This document shows positions 8,941-17,168 of a stretch of 27,773 bases of DNA, piece by piece. The translations under genes were made by a program, and so were the position numbers. Under the pieces are notes generated by a model. The model worked only from the letters and a program-made list of their open reading frames with translations. It had not been told where the DNA came from and ran no database searches. Origin of the DNA: Actinomycetota bacterium (lineage in GTDB: Bacteria; Actinomycetota; Acidimicrobiia; Acidimicrobiales; CADCSY01); NCBI GenBank assembly GCA_016178435.1, contig JACOTK010000242.1:1-27773 (forward strand), given 5' to 3'. How positions within the stretch are numbered: the stretch's first letter is position 1; every line of letters starts with the position of its first letter.

Positions 8941-9378
8941 ATGGCGGAGGAGAGTGAGCGGGCGCCGACCGAGGTCGCAGCGGATGCCAGGCGGGTGCTT
9001 GCCCGGATGGCGTCGGAGAAGGTCGGGAAGGCGGGCGCGACCAGCGTCGTCGATCTGACCGTTGACTCGGTGCTCGAGCTGGTGGGTCTGGGGACGGTGG
9101 CCGATCCCTCCTATCCGCGGCGCCTCACCTTTGAGGGGGCCCGATGGAGGCTCGACCTCGACGTGACCCACCTTGGTGAGCGTCGCTCGATGGAGGGGGC
9201 GTTGCGTTCCGGCGGGGCCGGTCAGGTGCTGACCGTGCGCCAGGCCGGAGCGACGACCCGGATCGTTCTGGATGACCAGGGCCGGTTTCGCATCGAGGAC
9301 CTGTTGCCCGGCCCGGTGAGCGTGACGTGGGAGGCATCTGACCAGGGTCAGATCGAGACCAGCTGGGTCTCGATCTGA
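8941..9378 (+). CDS. Small protein of unknown function
   Basis: I do not recognise this protein (145 residues from ATG 8941). The start is uncertain: ATG 8941 has GAGGG four bases upstream, whereas the in-frame GTG at 8920 would add seven residues and has a better GGAGG (8900-8904), though 15 bases away. The N-terminal third is charged and probably helical (AEESERAPTEVAADARRVLARMA). The middle has DPSYPRRLTFEGARWRLDLDV. The last 60 residues read as short beta strands (GQVLTVRQAGATTRIVLDD, then FRIEDLLPGPVSVTWEA) resembling a small beta-sandwich such as a regulatory-like carboxypeptidase domain, but this is only an impression. There is no signal peptide or membrane segment. Its stop lies 16 bases from the convergent cobO stop. 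Confidence 0.65.
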   Translation: MAEESERAPTEVAADARRVLARMASEKVGKAGATSVVDLTVDSVLELVGLGTVADPSYPRRLTFEGARWRLDLDVTHLGERRSMEGALRSGGAGQVLTVRQAGATTRIVLDDQGRFRIEDLLPGPVSVTWEASDQGQIETSWVSI

Positions 9379-9394
9379 GCGCCGGCATCGGTCC

Positions 9395-9919
9395 TCAGTA
9401 CTCGATGCCCTTCTTGGCGCCGATGCCCTCGTCGTAGGCGTGCTTGATCTTGCGCATCTCGGTCACCGTGTCCGCGACGGCAATCAACTCCTCCGGGGCA
9501 TCTCGACCGGTGATGACCACGTTGGTCTTCTCGGCCCGGCCGGTCACCCCCGCAACGATCTCCTCCACGGGCACCCACCCGTACTTGGCCGCGTAGGTCA
9601 GCTCATCGAGGATCAACAGGTCGTAGTCACCGGATGCGAGCTTCGTTCGCGCAACCTCCCAGGCATGGCGTCCCTTCGCGGCGGTCTCATCCAGGTCGGT
9701 GGACTCCCAGGTGAAGCCGTCACCGAGGGTGTGCCACTCGATGTCGAGATGATCGGCCAGCTTCCTCTCGCCCGTCTGCCACTTGCCACCCTTGACGAAC
9801 TGCACGACCCCGACCCGCCAGCCCCGTGCCCAGCCACGGGACATGACGCCGAAGGCAGCGCTCGACTTGCCCTTGCCGTGACCGGTGTTGACGAGAACGA
9901 TGGATGGTTTGCGAGCCAT
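9395..9919 (-). CDS. cobO: Cob(I)yrinic acid a,c-diamide adenosyltransferase
   Basis: CobO/BtuR-family enzyme that transfers the adenosyl group of ATP to the cobalt of cob(I)yrinic acid a,c-diamide or other corrinoids. The protein is 174 residues from ATG 9919, within the usual 170-200 range. The phosphate-binding loop is NTGHGKGKSSAAFG (11-24). Other family marks are VGVVQFVKGGKW, the DLLILDELTYAAKYGWV stretch, and the VVITGRDAPEELI segment. An upstream in-frame GTG at 9928 would add three residues; ATG 9919 matches the family N terminus (MARKPSIVLVNTGHGKG). It is transcribed divergently from the riboswitch-cobQ operon, so its promoter must lie in 9920-9980, outside the riboswitch's control. 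Identity is firm. Confidence 0.94.
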   Translation of the reverse strand: MARKPSIVLVNTGHGKGKSSAAFGVMSRGWARGWRVGVVQFVKGGKWQTGERKLADHLDIEWHTLGDGFTWESTDLDETAAKGRHAWEVARTKLASGDYDLLILDELTYAAKYGWVPVEEIVAGVTGRAEKTNVVITGRDAPEELIAVADTVTEMRKIKHAYDEGIGAKKGIEY

Positions 9920-9977
9920 GCAGAGCACCGTAGCGCCCGAGAGCGGCGGTAGCGTTCCGAGACGCGGTCGCCTATGG

Positions 9978-10135
9978 TCGTGGGTGTTCGGTCAGGGAAC
10001 ACCGGTGTGAATCCGGGGCTGTCCCGCAACTGTCACCGGGGAGCGAACCTCTTCCACATGGTCACGGCCCGCACGGGTTGGAAGGCCGGAGGCGAGCGTT
10101 GATCCGGGAGCCAGGACACCTGCTCGAACCCGACG
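9978..10135 (+). ncRNA. Cobalamin (AdoCbl) riboswitch
   Basis: The leader shows the conserved core of the cobalamin riboswitch: GGGAACACCGGTGTGAATCC followed by GGGGCTGTCCCGCAACTGT (10014-10032), and a B12 box AGCCAGGACACCTGC at 10109-10123, one base away from the common AGCCAGGAGACCTGC. The closing stem P1 pairs GGGTGTTCG (9982-9990) with CGAACCC (10125-10131), with one bulge. It sits directly ahead of cobQ-cobN-chlID-cobT, and by family knowledge should reduce their expression when adenosylcobalamin is plentiful. The GGAG for cobQ (10142-10145) begins about ten bases after P1, which suits control of translation initiation; I see no U-run intrinsic terminator here. A TATGGT at 9973-9978 could be the -10 box, without a good -35. 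Confidence 0.95.
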
Positions 10136-10153
10136 ATGGACGGAGCAGGACGC

Positions 10154-11716
10154 GTGGACGTCAGTGAGGCGAACGACAACAAGCCACTGCGTGGCGGGCT
10201 CATGGTGTGTGGCACCACGAGTGATGCCGGCAAGAGTCACGTCACCTCGGGTCTGTGCAGGTTGCTTGCACGTCGGGGCGTGAGGGTGGCTCCCTTCAAG
10301 GCCCAGAACATGGCGCTCAACTCGTTCGTCACCACCGAGGGCCGGGAGATCGGCCGCGCACAGGCCGTTCAGGCGTGGGCTGCAGGTGTGGAACCCGAGG
10401 TGGCCATGAACCCCATCCTGTTGAAGCCCACCAGCGATCGCACCAGCCAGGTCGTGGTGATGGGCAAGCCGATCGGCCATCTCGACGCGGCCGCCTACCA
10501 CGAGCTCAAGCCCGCATTGCTCGCCACCGTGCTGGGAGCGCTCGAAGACCTGCGGTCACGGTTTGACGTCGTCATCATCGAGGGAGCGGGAAGTCCGGCC
10601 GAGATCAACCTTTTGGATCACGACATCGTGAATTTGCGGGTGGCCCATGAGGCCGGTCTGTCCGCCGTCATCGTCGGCGACATCGATCGAGGTGGTGTGT
10701 TCGCGGCGCTCCACGGCACCGTGACGCTGCTGCCCGATCACTATCGCCGGTTGGTCGGCGGATTCGTCATCAACAAGTTCCGCGGCGACCCCGCCCTGCT
10801 GGGCGAGGGGACAGCGGAGCTCGAACGGCGCTCCGGGGTGCCGACCCTCGGGGTGGTGCCCTTTGTGGCCGACGTTGCCCTCGATGCCGAGGACTCCCTG
10901 GCGCTGAGCGGCCCACGACCGCGCCCGTTCCCCGGTGACAACGACGGGGCGGCGGGGGATCGGCTGGACATCGCCGTCATTCGATTTCCTCGTCTGTCGA
11001 ACGTCACCGACCTTGATGCATGCGCGATCGAACCTGGCGTGGACGTGCGCCTCGTGGACGCAGCGGCAGGCCTCGGTTGTCCCGACCTGGTGGTGCTGCC
11101 GGGGACGAAGGCCACGGTCGCCGACCTCGCCTGGCTGCGTGAGCGAGGTCTGGATGTCGCGATCGAGACCTCGGGAGCGCTCGTCCTGGGGATCTGCGGC
11201 GGCTATCAGATGATGGGACGTCACATCGTGGACGAGGTGGAGTCGGAGCTGGGCAAGGTCGAGGGACTCGGTTGGCTCGATGTCGAGACCGAGTTTCGTT
11301 CCGAGAAGGTCACACGTCGATGTGAGGGCACGGTGATGGGTGAGCGTTCCCACGGCTACGAGATCCACCACGGTGTCGTGACGAGAGGGCCGGGGGCCCA
11401 CGCCTGGGTTCACCTGGACGCCGGTACGTATGGCCTGGACACCGGACCTGGCAGCGAGCCCGAGGAGGAAGGCGCCATCGACGCCGCCCAGGCCCGCTTC
11501 ATGGGCACCTCGGTGCACGGCCTCTTCGAGGGTGACCGGCTTCGGGCGACGTTCCTGATCGAGATCGCCCGACGGGCCGACAAGTGCTTCATACCACGAG
11601 GTGTCTCGTTTCAGGGGGCTCGCAATCGCCAGCTCGATCGACTCGCCGACGTCCTTGGCGAGCACCTCGACCTCGACGCCATCGATGCGCTCATCGCCCG
11701 GGGGGCCCCGCAGTGA
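10154..11716 (+). CDS. cobQ: Cobyric acid synthase (adenosylcobyrinate a,c-diamide amidotransferase)
   Basis: CobQ/CbiP amidates the b, d, e and g side chains of adenosylcobyrinic acid a,c-diamide using glutamine and ATP. The protein is 520 residues. The N-terminal ATP-binding domain has GTTSDAGKSHVTSGL (20-34), PFKAQNMALNSFVT and VVIIEGAGSPAEINL. The C-terminal triad glutaminase-like domain has Cys348 in LGICGGYQMMG, then GYEIHHG and GTSVHGLFE near the end. I prefer GTG 10154 over ATG 10136: GGAG at 10142-10145 is eight bases before GTG, whereas the ATG abuts the riboswitch P1 stem and has no nearby ribosome binding site. The stop overlaps the GTG of cobN (GTGA). First gene of the riboswitch-controlled operon. 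Confidence 0.95.
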   Translation: MDVSEANDNKPLRGGLMVCGTTSDAGKSHVTSGLCRLLARRGVRVAPFKAQNMALNSFVTTEGREIGRAQAVQAWAAGVEPEVAMNPILLKPTSDRTSQVVVMGKPIGHLDAAAYHELKPALLATVLGALEDLRSRFDVVIIEGAGSPAEINLLDHDIVNLRVAHEAGLSAVIVGDIDRGGVFAALHGTVTLLPDHYRRLVGGFVINKFRGDPALLGEGTAELERRSGVPTLGVVPFVADVALDAEDSLALSGPRPRPFPGDNDGAAGDRLDIAVIRFPRLSNVTDLDACAIEPGVDVRLVDAAAGLGCPDLVVLPGTKATVADLAWLRERGLDVAIETSGALVLGICGGYQMMGRHIVDEVESELGKVEGLGWLDVETEFRSEKVTRRCEGTVMGERSHGYEIHHGVVTRGPGAHAWVHLDAGTYGLDTGPGSEPEEEGAIDAAQARFMGTSVHGLFEGDRLRATFLIEIARRADKCFIPRGVSFQGARNRQLDRLADVLGEHLDLDAIDALIARGAPQ

Positions 11717-14700
11717 TCCTGTTTCTGACCAACGCGGACACCGAGATCCTGGCGTTGCGATCGGTGATCGAGGCCTTGCCCGATGGGTTCCCGCCTGTTC
11801 GTGCCGCAAACCCCGATGGCATGATCGAGGCCCCTTCGATCGAGGGTGTCGATGTCGTGCTGGTGCGTCTGCTCGGTGGACGTCGCGTCTGGCAGGAGCC
11901 GTTCGACGAGCTGGAGCGACGTTGCCGTGCGACAGGCGTGCCCTTGTTGGCCTTCGGCGGCGAGGCAATCCCCGATGCCGAGTTGCTCGCCCATTCCACC
12001 GTCCCGAGCGCGACGGTGACGGCCGCCTTCGAGTATCTGGTGCGGGGCGGCTTGGCCAACATGGAACATCTGTTGCGGTTCGTGGCCGACACCGTGTTGA
12101 TGGAGGGCTTCGGCTTCGATCCGCCCCTGGAGGTCCCCGGGCACGGGGTCTGGGTGGAGCGGGTGTCGCAGGCCGAGCGGCCCACCGTCGGCATCGTCTT
12201 CTATCGGGCCCATGTGCTCAGCGGCAACACGACCTTCGTGGACGATCTCGCCGATGCCATCGAGGCCAAGGGGGCGAACGTGATGGCCGTCTACTGCTAC
12301 TCCCTGCGGCCGGAAGCCGATGGTCGAGTTCCTGCGCTGGAGCTGTTGGCCGAGGCGGGCGTCGATGCGGTCATCACCACGGTGTTGGCAGCGGGCGCCA
12401 TGGGCGCCGACGGCGAGCGCTGGGAGGCGCCGGCGTTGGCAGCGCTTGACGTGCCGATCATCCAGGCGCCGCCGGCGACGACCTCATCGGTCATCTGGGC
12501 CGAGAGCGATGCCGGCCTGGCCCCCCTCGACGTGGCGATGGGGGTCGCCATCCCCGAGTTCGACGGACGGATCATCACCGTGCCCTTCTCGTTCAAGGAG
12601 ATCGTCGATGACGCCGCCGAGCTGGGTTCGCCGATCAGCGCGTACCGAACGGTCGCCGATCGTGTCGACCGTGTGGCAGGGGTTGCCGTTCGTCATGCGG
12701 CGATGCGATCGGTTCCGCCTGCCGAGCGGCGCATCGCCGTGGTGTTGTCGGCCTATCCGACGAAGCGAAGCCGTCTGGGCAATGCCGTCGCCCTCGACAC
12801 GCCCGCAAGCGTCATCGCGCTTCTCCACGTCCTGCGGGACAGGGGTTATCGGGTCGATCGCATTCCGGACGACGGCGACGCCCTCATGGCCGAGCTGGCC
12901 GATGCCCTGACCTACGAACAGGAGAGCCTCACCGCCTCCCAGGTCGCCGATGCCGCCGGCCGTCTCGACGGACAGGTCTATGCCGACTGGTTCGCGACGC
13001 TTCCCGCCGTTGCGCGGGATCGGGTGACCCAAGCCTGGGGTGAGGCTCCCGGCCAGGTGTGCGTCGATGGAGCCGACCTGGTCTTCCCGGGCCTCGACTT
13101 CGGCGGCGTGCTCGTCACGGTTCAGCCTCCACGGGGCTTCGGTGAGAACCCGATCGCCATCTATCACTCGCCCGATCTCGCTCCGACCCACCACTACCTG
13201 GGTTTCCATCGTTGGCTCGACAGCCGATGGGGAGCGCACGCGGTGGTGCACGTCGGCAAGCACGGCACACTCGAATGGCTCCCGGGCAAGGGCGTGGGTC
13301 TCTCCGCCTCATGCTTCTCCGACGTGGCGCTCGGCGACCTGCCGTTGTTCTACCCCTTCGTGGTCAACGACCCCGGGGAGGGAACCCAGGCGAAGCGACG
13401 GGCGCATGCGGTGATCATCGACCACCTCCTGCCACCCATGACCCGTGCCGAGGTCTATGACGAGCTGGCCCGTCTGGAGTCGTTGCTCGACGAGCACGCC
13501 CAGGTGGCAGCGCTCGACCCGGCCAAGCTGCCGGCGATTCGGGCCCAGGTGTGGGACCTGTTGGTCGCCGCGGAGCTCCACCGCGACCTCGGCCTGCAGG
13601 ATGATGCGCCCGATGACGAGGACTTCGACGATCTCCTGTTGCACGTCGACGGCTACCTGTGCGAGCTCAAGGATGCACAGATCCGCGGTGGTCTGCACGT
13701 GCTCGGGTCTGCGCCGACCGACGATGCCGAGCTCGACATGGTGCTGGCCCTGACCCGCTTGTCCCAGGGGCCGGATGCGCCGTCGTTGCGGGGGGTCGCG
13801 GCGGGCCTCTTGGACATCGACCTCGAGGGAGCACATCGACATGACGTCGATGCGGTCGAGGCACGGTGCCGTGCCTGGTTGACGGAGTGTCAGGCGGCGG
13901 GGTGGTCCTACGACGGCGACCTGTCAACGTTGCACTGGGTTTGCGACCGCTTGATGCCGGCGCTTGCGCGCACGACCGACGAGATCGACAACCTGGTGCA
14001 CGGCCTCGATGGGGGTCATGTCCCTGCGGGCGCGAGCGGCGCCCCCACACGGGGCATGGCCCACGTGTTGCCGACCGGACGCAACTTCTACTCCGTCGAC
14101 CCCAAGGCCGTCCCCTCGAGGCTCGCATGGGAGGTGGGGGTGGCGCTTGCAGACGCCGTCCTGGCCCGTCACCTCGACGAGGAAGGGACGTACCCCGAGA
14201 CGGTGGGCCTGGTGATCTGGGGAACGGCAGCCATGCGGACGTCCGGTGACGATGTCGCCGAGGCGTTGGCCCTGCTCGGCGTACGGCCGGTGTGGGCGGG
14301 TGAATCAGGTCGTGTGACGGGTATCGAGGCGATTCCGCTGCACGAGCTGGGCCGGCCACGGATCGACGTGACGCTGCGCATCTCCGGCTTCTTTCGTGAT
14401 GCATTCCCTCATGTGGTGGCCCTGCTCGACGATGCGGTTGCGTTGGTCGCCTCGCTCGACGAGCCCGATGACCGGAACTTCGTGCGGGCGCATGGAGCAG
14501 CGGACCCACGGCTGTTCGGTCCCAAGCCCGGTGGGTACGGGTCGGGCATCCTGCCCCTGATCGAGTCACGTGACTGGCGTAGTGACGACGACCTGGCGGA
14601 GGTCTACGTGACATGGGGCGGATGGGCCTACGGACGTGACCGCTTCGGGGTCCCCGCCGAGGACGCCATGCGTCGTCGCTTCGCGGCGATCGAGGTCGCC

Positions 14701-15222
14701 GTCAAGAACCAGGACAACCGTGAGCACGACATCTTCGACTCCGATGACTACTTCCAGGAGCACGGCGGCATGGTTGCCACGGTGCGGGCGTTGACCGGAT
14801 CGAACCCCAAGGCATGGTTCGGCGACTCGTCCGACCCCGCCCGAGCCAAGGTGCGCTCGCTCGCCGAGGAGACGGCCCGTGTCGTGCGCACTCGGGTGCT
14901 CAATCCCAAGTGGATCGAGGCCATGCAACGTCACGGCTACAAGGGCGCCTTCGAGATGGCGGCAACGGTCGACTACCTGTTCGGCTATGACGCCACCGCT
15001 CAGGTGGTCGAGGACTGGATGTACGAGAAGGTGACCCAGGCCTATGTGGCCGACCCGCAGGTGCGGAAGTTCTATGGGCGATCCAATCCATGGGTCTTGC
15101 GGTCGATCGTCGAGCGATTGCTCGAGGCCAGGGAGCGAGGCATGTGGCAGGCATCGGACGAGGCCATGGCGGTGTTGCGTTCGGCGCTGTTGGAGGGTGA
15201 GGGATGGGAGGAATCGAGATGA
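11713..15222 (+). CDS. cobN: Cobaltochelatase subunit CobN
   Basis: The large subunit of aerobic-pathway cobaltochelatase, inserting Co(II) into hydrogenobyrinic acid a,c-diamide in an ATP-driven complex with AAA+ partners. The 1169-residue length and motifs fit the CobN/BchH family: FGENPIAIYHSPDLAPTHHY, HVGKHGTLEWLPGKGVGLS (with the family histidines), GEGTQAKRRAHAVIIDHL, RNFYSVDPKAVPSRLAWEVG, and near the C terminus QDNREHDIFDSDDYFQEHGG and MAATVDYLFGYDATAQVVEDW. The start is GTG 11713, overlapping the cobQ stop; the frame is open further upstream but that part overlaps cobQ coding and is not family-like. The next gene, a ChlI/ChlD fusion, would supply the ATPase partners, as is usual in actinobacteria instead of CobS and CobT. 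CobN cannot be told from BchH by motifs alone, but the operon decides it. Confidence 0.95.
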   Translation: MILFLTNADTEILALRSVIEALPDGFPPVRAANPDGMIEAPSIEGVDVVLVRLLGGRRVWQEPFDELERRCRATGVPLLAFGGEAIPDAELLAHSTVPSATVTAAFEYLVRGGLANMEHLLRFVADTVLMEGFGFDPPLEVPGHGVWVERVSQAERPTVGIVFYRAHVLSGNTTFVDDLADAIEAKGANVMAVYCYSLRPEADGRVPALELLAEAGVDAVITTVLAAGAMGADGERWEAPALAALDVPIIQAPPATTSSVIWAESDAGLAPLDVAMGVAIPEFDGRIITVPFSFKEIVDDAAELGSPISAYRTVADRVDRVAGVAVRHAAMRSVPPAERRIAVVLSAYPTKRSRLGNAVALDTPASVIALLHVLRDRGYRVDRIPDDGDALMAELADALTYEQESLTASQVADAAGRLDGQVYADWFATLPAVARDRVTQAWGEAPGQVCVDGADLVFPGLDFGGVLVTVQPPRGFGENPIAIYHSPDLAPTHHYLGFHRWLDSRWGAHAVVHVGKHGTLEWLPGKGVGLSASCFSDVALGDLPLFYPFVVNDPGEGTQAKRRAHAVIIDHLLPPMTRAEVYDELARLESLLDEHAQVAALDPAKLPAIRAQVWDLLVAAELHRDLGLQDDAPDDEDFDDLLLHVDGYLCELKDAQIRGGLHVLGSAPTDDAELDMVLALTRLSQGPDAPSLRGVAAGLLDIDLEGAHRHDVDAVEARCRAWLTECQAAGWSYDGDLSTLHWVCDRLMPALARTTDEIDNLVHGLDGGHVPAGASGAPTRGMAHVLPTGRNFYSVDPKAVPSRLAWEVGVALADAVLARHLDEEGTYPETVGLVIWGTAAMRTSGDDVAEALALLGVRPVWAGESGRVTGIEAIPLHELGRPRIDVTLRISGFFRDAFPHVVALLDDAVALVASLDEPDDRNFVRAHGAADPRLFGPKPGGYGSGILPLIESRDWRSDDDLAEVYVTWGGWAYGRDRFGVPAEDAMRRRFAAIEVAVKNQDNREHDIFDSDDYFQEHGGMVATVRALTGSNPKAWFGDSSDPARAKVRSLAEETARVVRTRVLNPKWIEAMQRHGYKGAFEMAATVDYLFGYDATAQVVEDWMYEKVTQAYVADPQVRKFYGRSNPWVLRSIVERLLEARERGMWQASDEAMAVLRSALLEGEGWEESR

Positions 15223-17168
15223 GGCGTTTCCCGTTCTCTGCGGTCGTGGGCGCCGACGAGCTGAAGCTCGCTCTCGTGCTCGGTGCGATCGATCCGGCGA
15301 TCGGCGGCGTGCTGGCGCGCGGCGACAAGGGTTCGGCCAAGACGACGTTGGCCCGCGGGCTCGCTGCGGTGTTGCCGAACGACGCTCCGTTTGCCGAGCT
15401 GCCGTTGGGGGCAACCGAGGACCGTCTCATCGGCACGCTTGATCTCGCCGCGGCGCTCGGCGGCAAAGGTGTGCACTTCGAGCCCGGATTGCTTGCGGGC
15501 GCGCACGGGGGCGTGCTCTACGTCGACGAGGTCAACCTGCTTGCTGATCACCTGGTTGACGTGTTGCTCGATGTCGCCGCGTCGGGTGTGAACCTTGTGG
15601 AGCGCGAAGGCATCTCGCACCGACACCCGGCGCGCTTCGTGCTCATCGGCTCGATGAACCCCGAGGAGGGGGAGCTGCGCCCGCAGTTGCTCGATCGTTT
15701 CGGCCTCGCCGTCGATGTCACCACCAGCCTCGATCCCGGCGAGCGGGCCGAGGCGGTTCGCCGCCGCCTGGCCTTCGATGCCGACCCGGACGGCTTCACG
15801 GCGAAGTGGGCGCAGGACGAGGAGACGTTGCGAGCCAGGCTGGCTGCAGCGAGGCCGGCAACGGTTGGCGACCATCTGCTCGAGGCGATCGGAGCGCTGT
15901 GCGCCTCCGTGGGAGCGCAGGGCCTGCGTGCCGATCTCGTGCTGGCCCGCGCTGCCGGTGCGCTGGCGGGTTGGGAGGGTCGGGGGGAGGCAACGATCGA
16001 TGACGTTCGCCGTGTGGCTGCGCTCGCGCTTGCTCACCGTCAACGTCGTTCGCCGTTCGACCGGCACGGCTTTGACGATGACCGGCTCGATCGGGCGCTT
16101 GACGAGGCGCTCGACGGTGCCTCGGGTGTCCCGGACTCCAGGGACCCGCACTCGAGCGATCCGCACTCCGGCGACCCGCACTCGAGCGACCCGGGACGAA
16201 CCGGGACGGGACCTGATGATTCGGGAACACACGAAGTGGGCCGAGGCGACGATACCGAAGCGCGGCGGGATCCGCGGGATGACCAAGGCCCGGCGGATCC
16301 GGGCGGCGAGCCGTCCTCAGGAGAGGGTGACAACGTTGGAGCGATGTTGTCGAGTGTCGAAGCCGCCCGGACCCAGGGCTCCCGGGCGGTCGTTCACCTG
16401 GAATCGGCTCGGCGGCACGAGGGGGTCGGGAGCGGACGCCGTTCGATGATCGTGGGTGAACGCGGGCGTCTGATCGGCGCCCGCGTTCCCGATGGTCCGC
16501 TGACCTCGATGGCAGCAGGGGCAACGGTTCGCGCCGCCGTCATCAGGCATGCGCACGATCCGGCCGGGTCGCCGGTTCCCACGATCGACCGCAGCGATGT
16601 GCGCCAGGCGGTTCGTGAGACGACGACGTCCAACCTCGTCGTCCTGGTCCTCGACACCTCCGGTTCCATGGGTTTCGAGCGGCGGGTGCAGGGAGCGTCA
16701 GGTGCCCTGGCCGGCATCCTGCTCGATGCCTATCAGCGCCGGGATCGGGTGGCGCTGGTGGCCTTCCGCAACGATGAGGCGGAGGTGGTGCTGCGTCCGA
16801 CGGCCAGCATCGAGGTTGCACGGGCACGCCTGGCGACGGTGACGACCGGGGGGCGGACACCGCTGGCCGCAGGCATTCACGCGGCCCTCGATCTGGCGGT
16901 CACCACGCCTGGCGACCTGTTGCCTCTCATCGTCCTGATCTCGGACGGTCGTGCCACGGCAGCGCCCCCGGGCATGGAGCCGCTGGAGGCAGCGCTTGCA
17001 GCAGCGGACGCCGTGCGTCGTCGCGGCATTGGATCGGTGGTGGTCGACGCCGAGGAGGGCCCGACGAGACTCGGTCTCGCTGCGGACATCGCCGAGGCGA
17101 TGGGCGCACGTCTCCTCACCCTCGAGGAGCTTTCCCCGACAACCATGAAGGAGCTCATCCCTCGATGA
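15219..17168 (+). CDS. Cobaltochelatase ATPase partner, ChlI/ChlD (BchI/BchD) fusion
   Basis: A 649-residue protein joining an AAA+ ATPase (ChlI-like) to a von Willebrand A domain (ChlD-like). ATG 15219 is chosen over ATG 15204 because GGGAGG (15206-15211) stands seven bases ahead and the codon forms an ATGA overlap with the cobN stop. Residues 1-300 hold Walker A ARGDKGSAKTT (33-43), Walker B GVLYVDEVNLL and the IGSMNPEEG sensor segment. Residues about 305-385 are an acidic, low-complexity linker rich in Asp, Pro, Ser and Gly. The C-terminal vWA domain carries the MIDAS motif DTSGSMG from Asp479, TTGGRTPLAAG and LISDGRAT. It should assemble with CobN as the chelatase motor; magnesium chelatase is the alternative, excluded by the cobalamin operon. 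Confidence 0.92.
   Translation: MRRFPFSAVVGADELKLALVLGAIDPAIGGVLARGDKGSAKTTLARGLAAVLPNDAPFAELPLGATEDRLIGTLDLAAALGGKGVHFEPGLLAGAHGGVLYVDEVNLLADHLVDVLLDVAASGVNLVEREGISHRHPARFVLIGSMNPEEGELRPQLLDRFGLAVDVTTSLDPGERAEAVRRRLAFDADPDGFTAKWAQDEETLRARLAAARPATVGDHLLEAIGALCASVGAQGLRADLVLARAAGALAGWEGRGEATIDDVRRVAALALAHRQRRSPFDRHGFDDDRLDRALDEALDGASGVPDSRDPHSSDPHSGDPHSSDPGRTGTGPDDSGTHEVGRGDDTEARRDPRDDQGPADPGGEPSSGEGDNVGAMLSSVEAARTQGSRAVVHLESARRHEGVGSGRRSMIVGERGRLIGARVPDGPLTSMAAGATVRAAVIRHAHDPAGSPVPTIDRSDVRQAVRETTTSNLVVLVLDTSGSMGFERRVQGASGALAGILLDAYQRRDRVALVAFRNDEAEVVLRPTASIEVARARLATVTTGGRTPLAAGIHAALDLAVTTPGDLLPLIVLISDGRATAAPPGMEPLEAALAAADAVRRRGIGSVVVDAEEGPTRLGLAADIAEAMGARLLTLEELSPTTMKELIPR
16143..16187 (+). 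repeat. Three 15-base tandem repeats in the ChlI/ChlD linker
   Basis: Three in-frame 15-base units (16143-16157, 16158-16172, 16173-16187) begin GAC/GATCCGCACTC and encode DPHSS, DPHSG and DPHSS. They lie in the acidic linker joining the AAA+ and vWA domains, and are likely to vary in copy number between strains. Confidence 0.8.

Noticed and set aside
8739..8942. Upstream extension of the YihY-family gene
   Set aside because: The extra 68 residues are hydrophilic and unlike the family; ATG 8738 has AGGTG at the right distance.
8913..8957. Tiny frame from TTG 8913 (14 codons) placed well behind GGAGGTG, as a leader peptide
   Set aside because: Placement is suggestive but the frame is too short and has no conservation evidence.
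10136..10153. ATG 10136 as the cobQ start
   Set aside because: It abuts the riboswitch P1 stem with no ribosome binding site in range, while GTG 10154 has GGAG eight bases ahead.
11584..11712. Upstream extension of cobN
   Set aside because: These codons overlap the cobQ coding end, read as Arg/Pro-rich shadow, and the conserved CobN N terminus begins at GTG 11713.
10556..11968. Minus-strand open frame of 470 codons opposite cobQ and cobN
   Set aside because: Shadow of cobQ and cobN, which are certain by motif and operon overlap.
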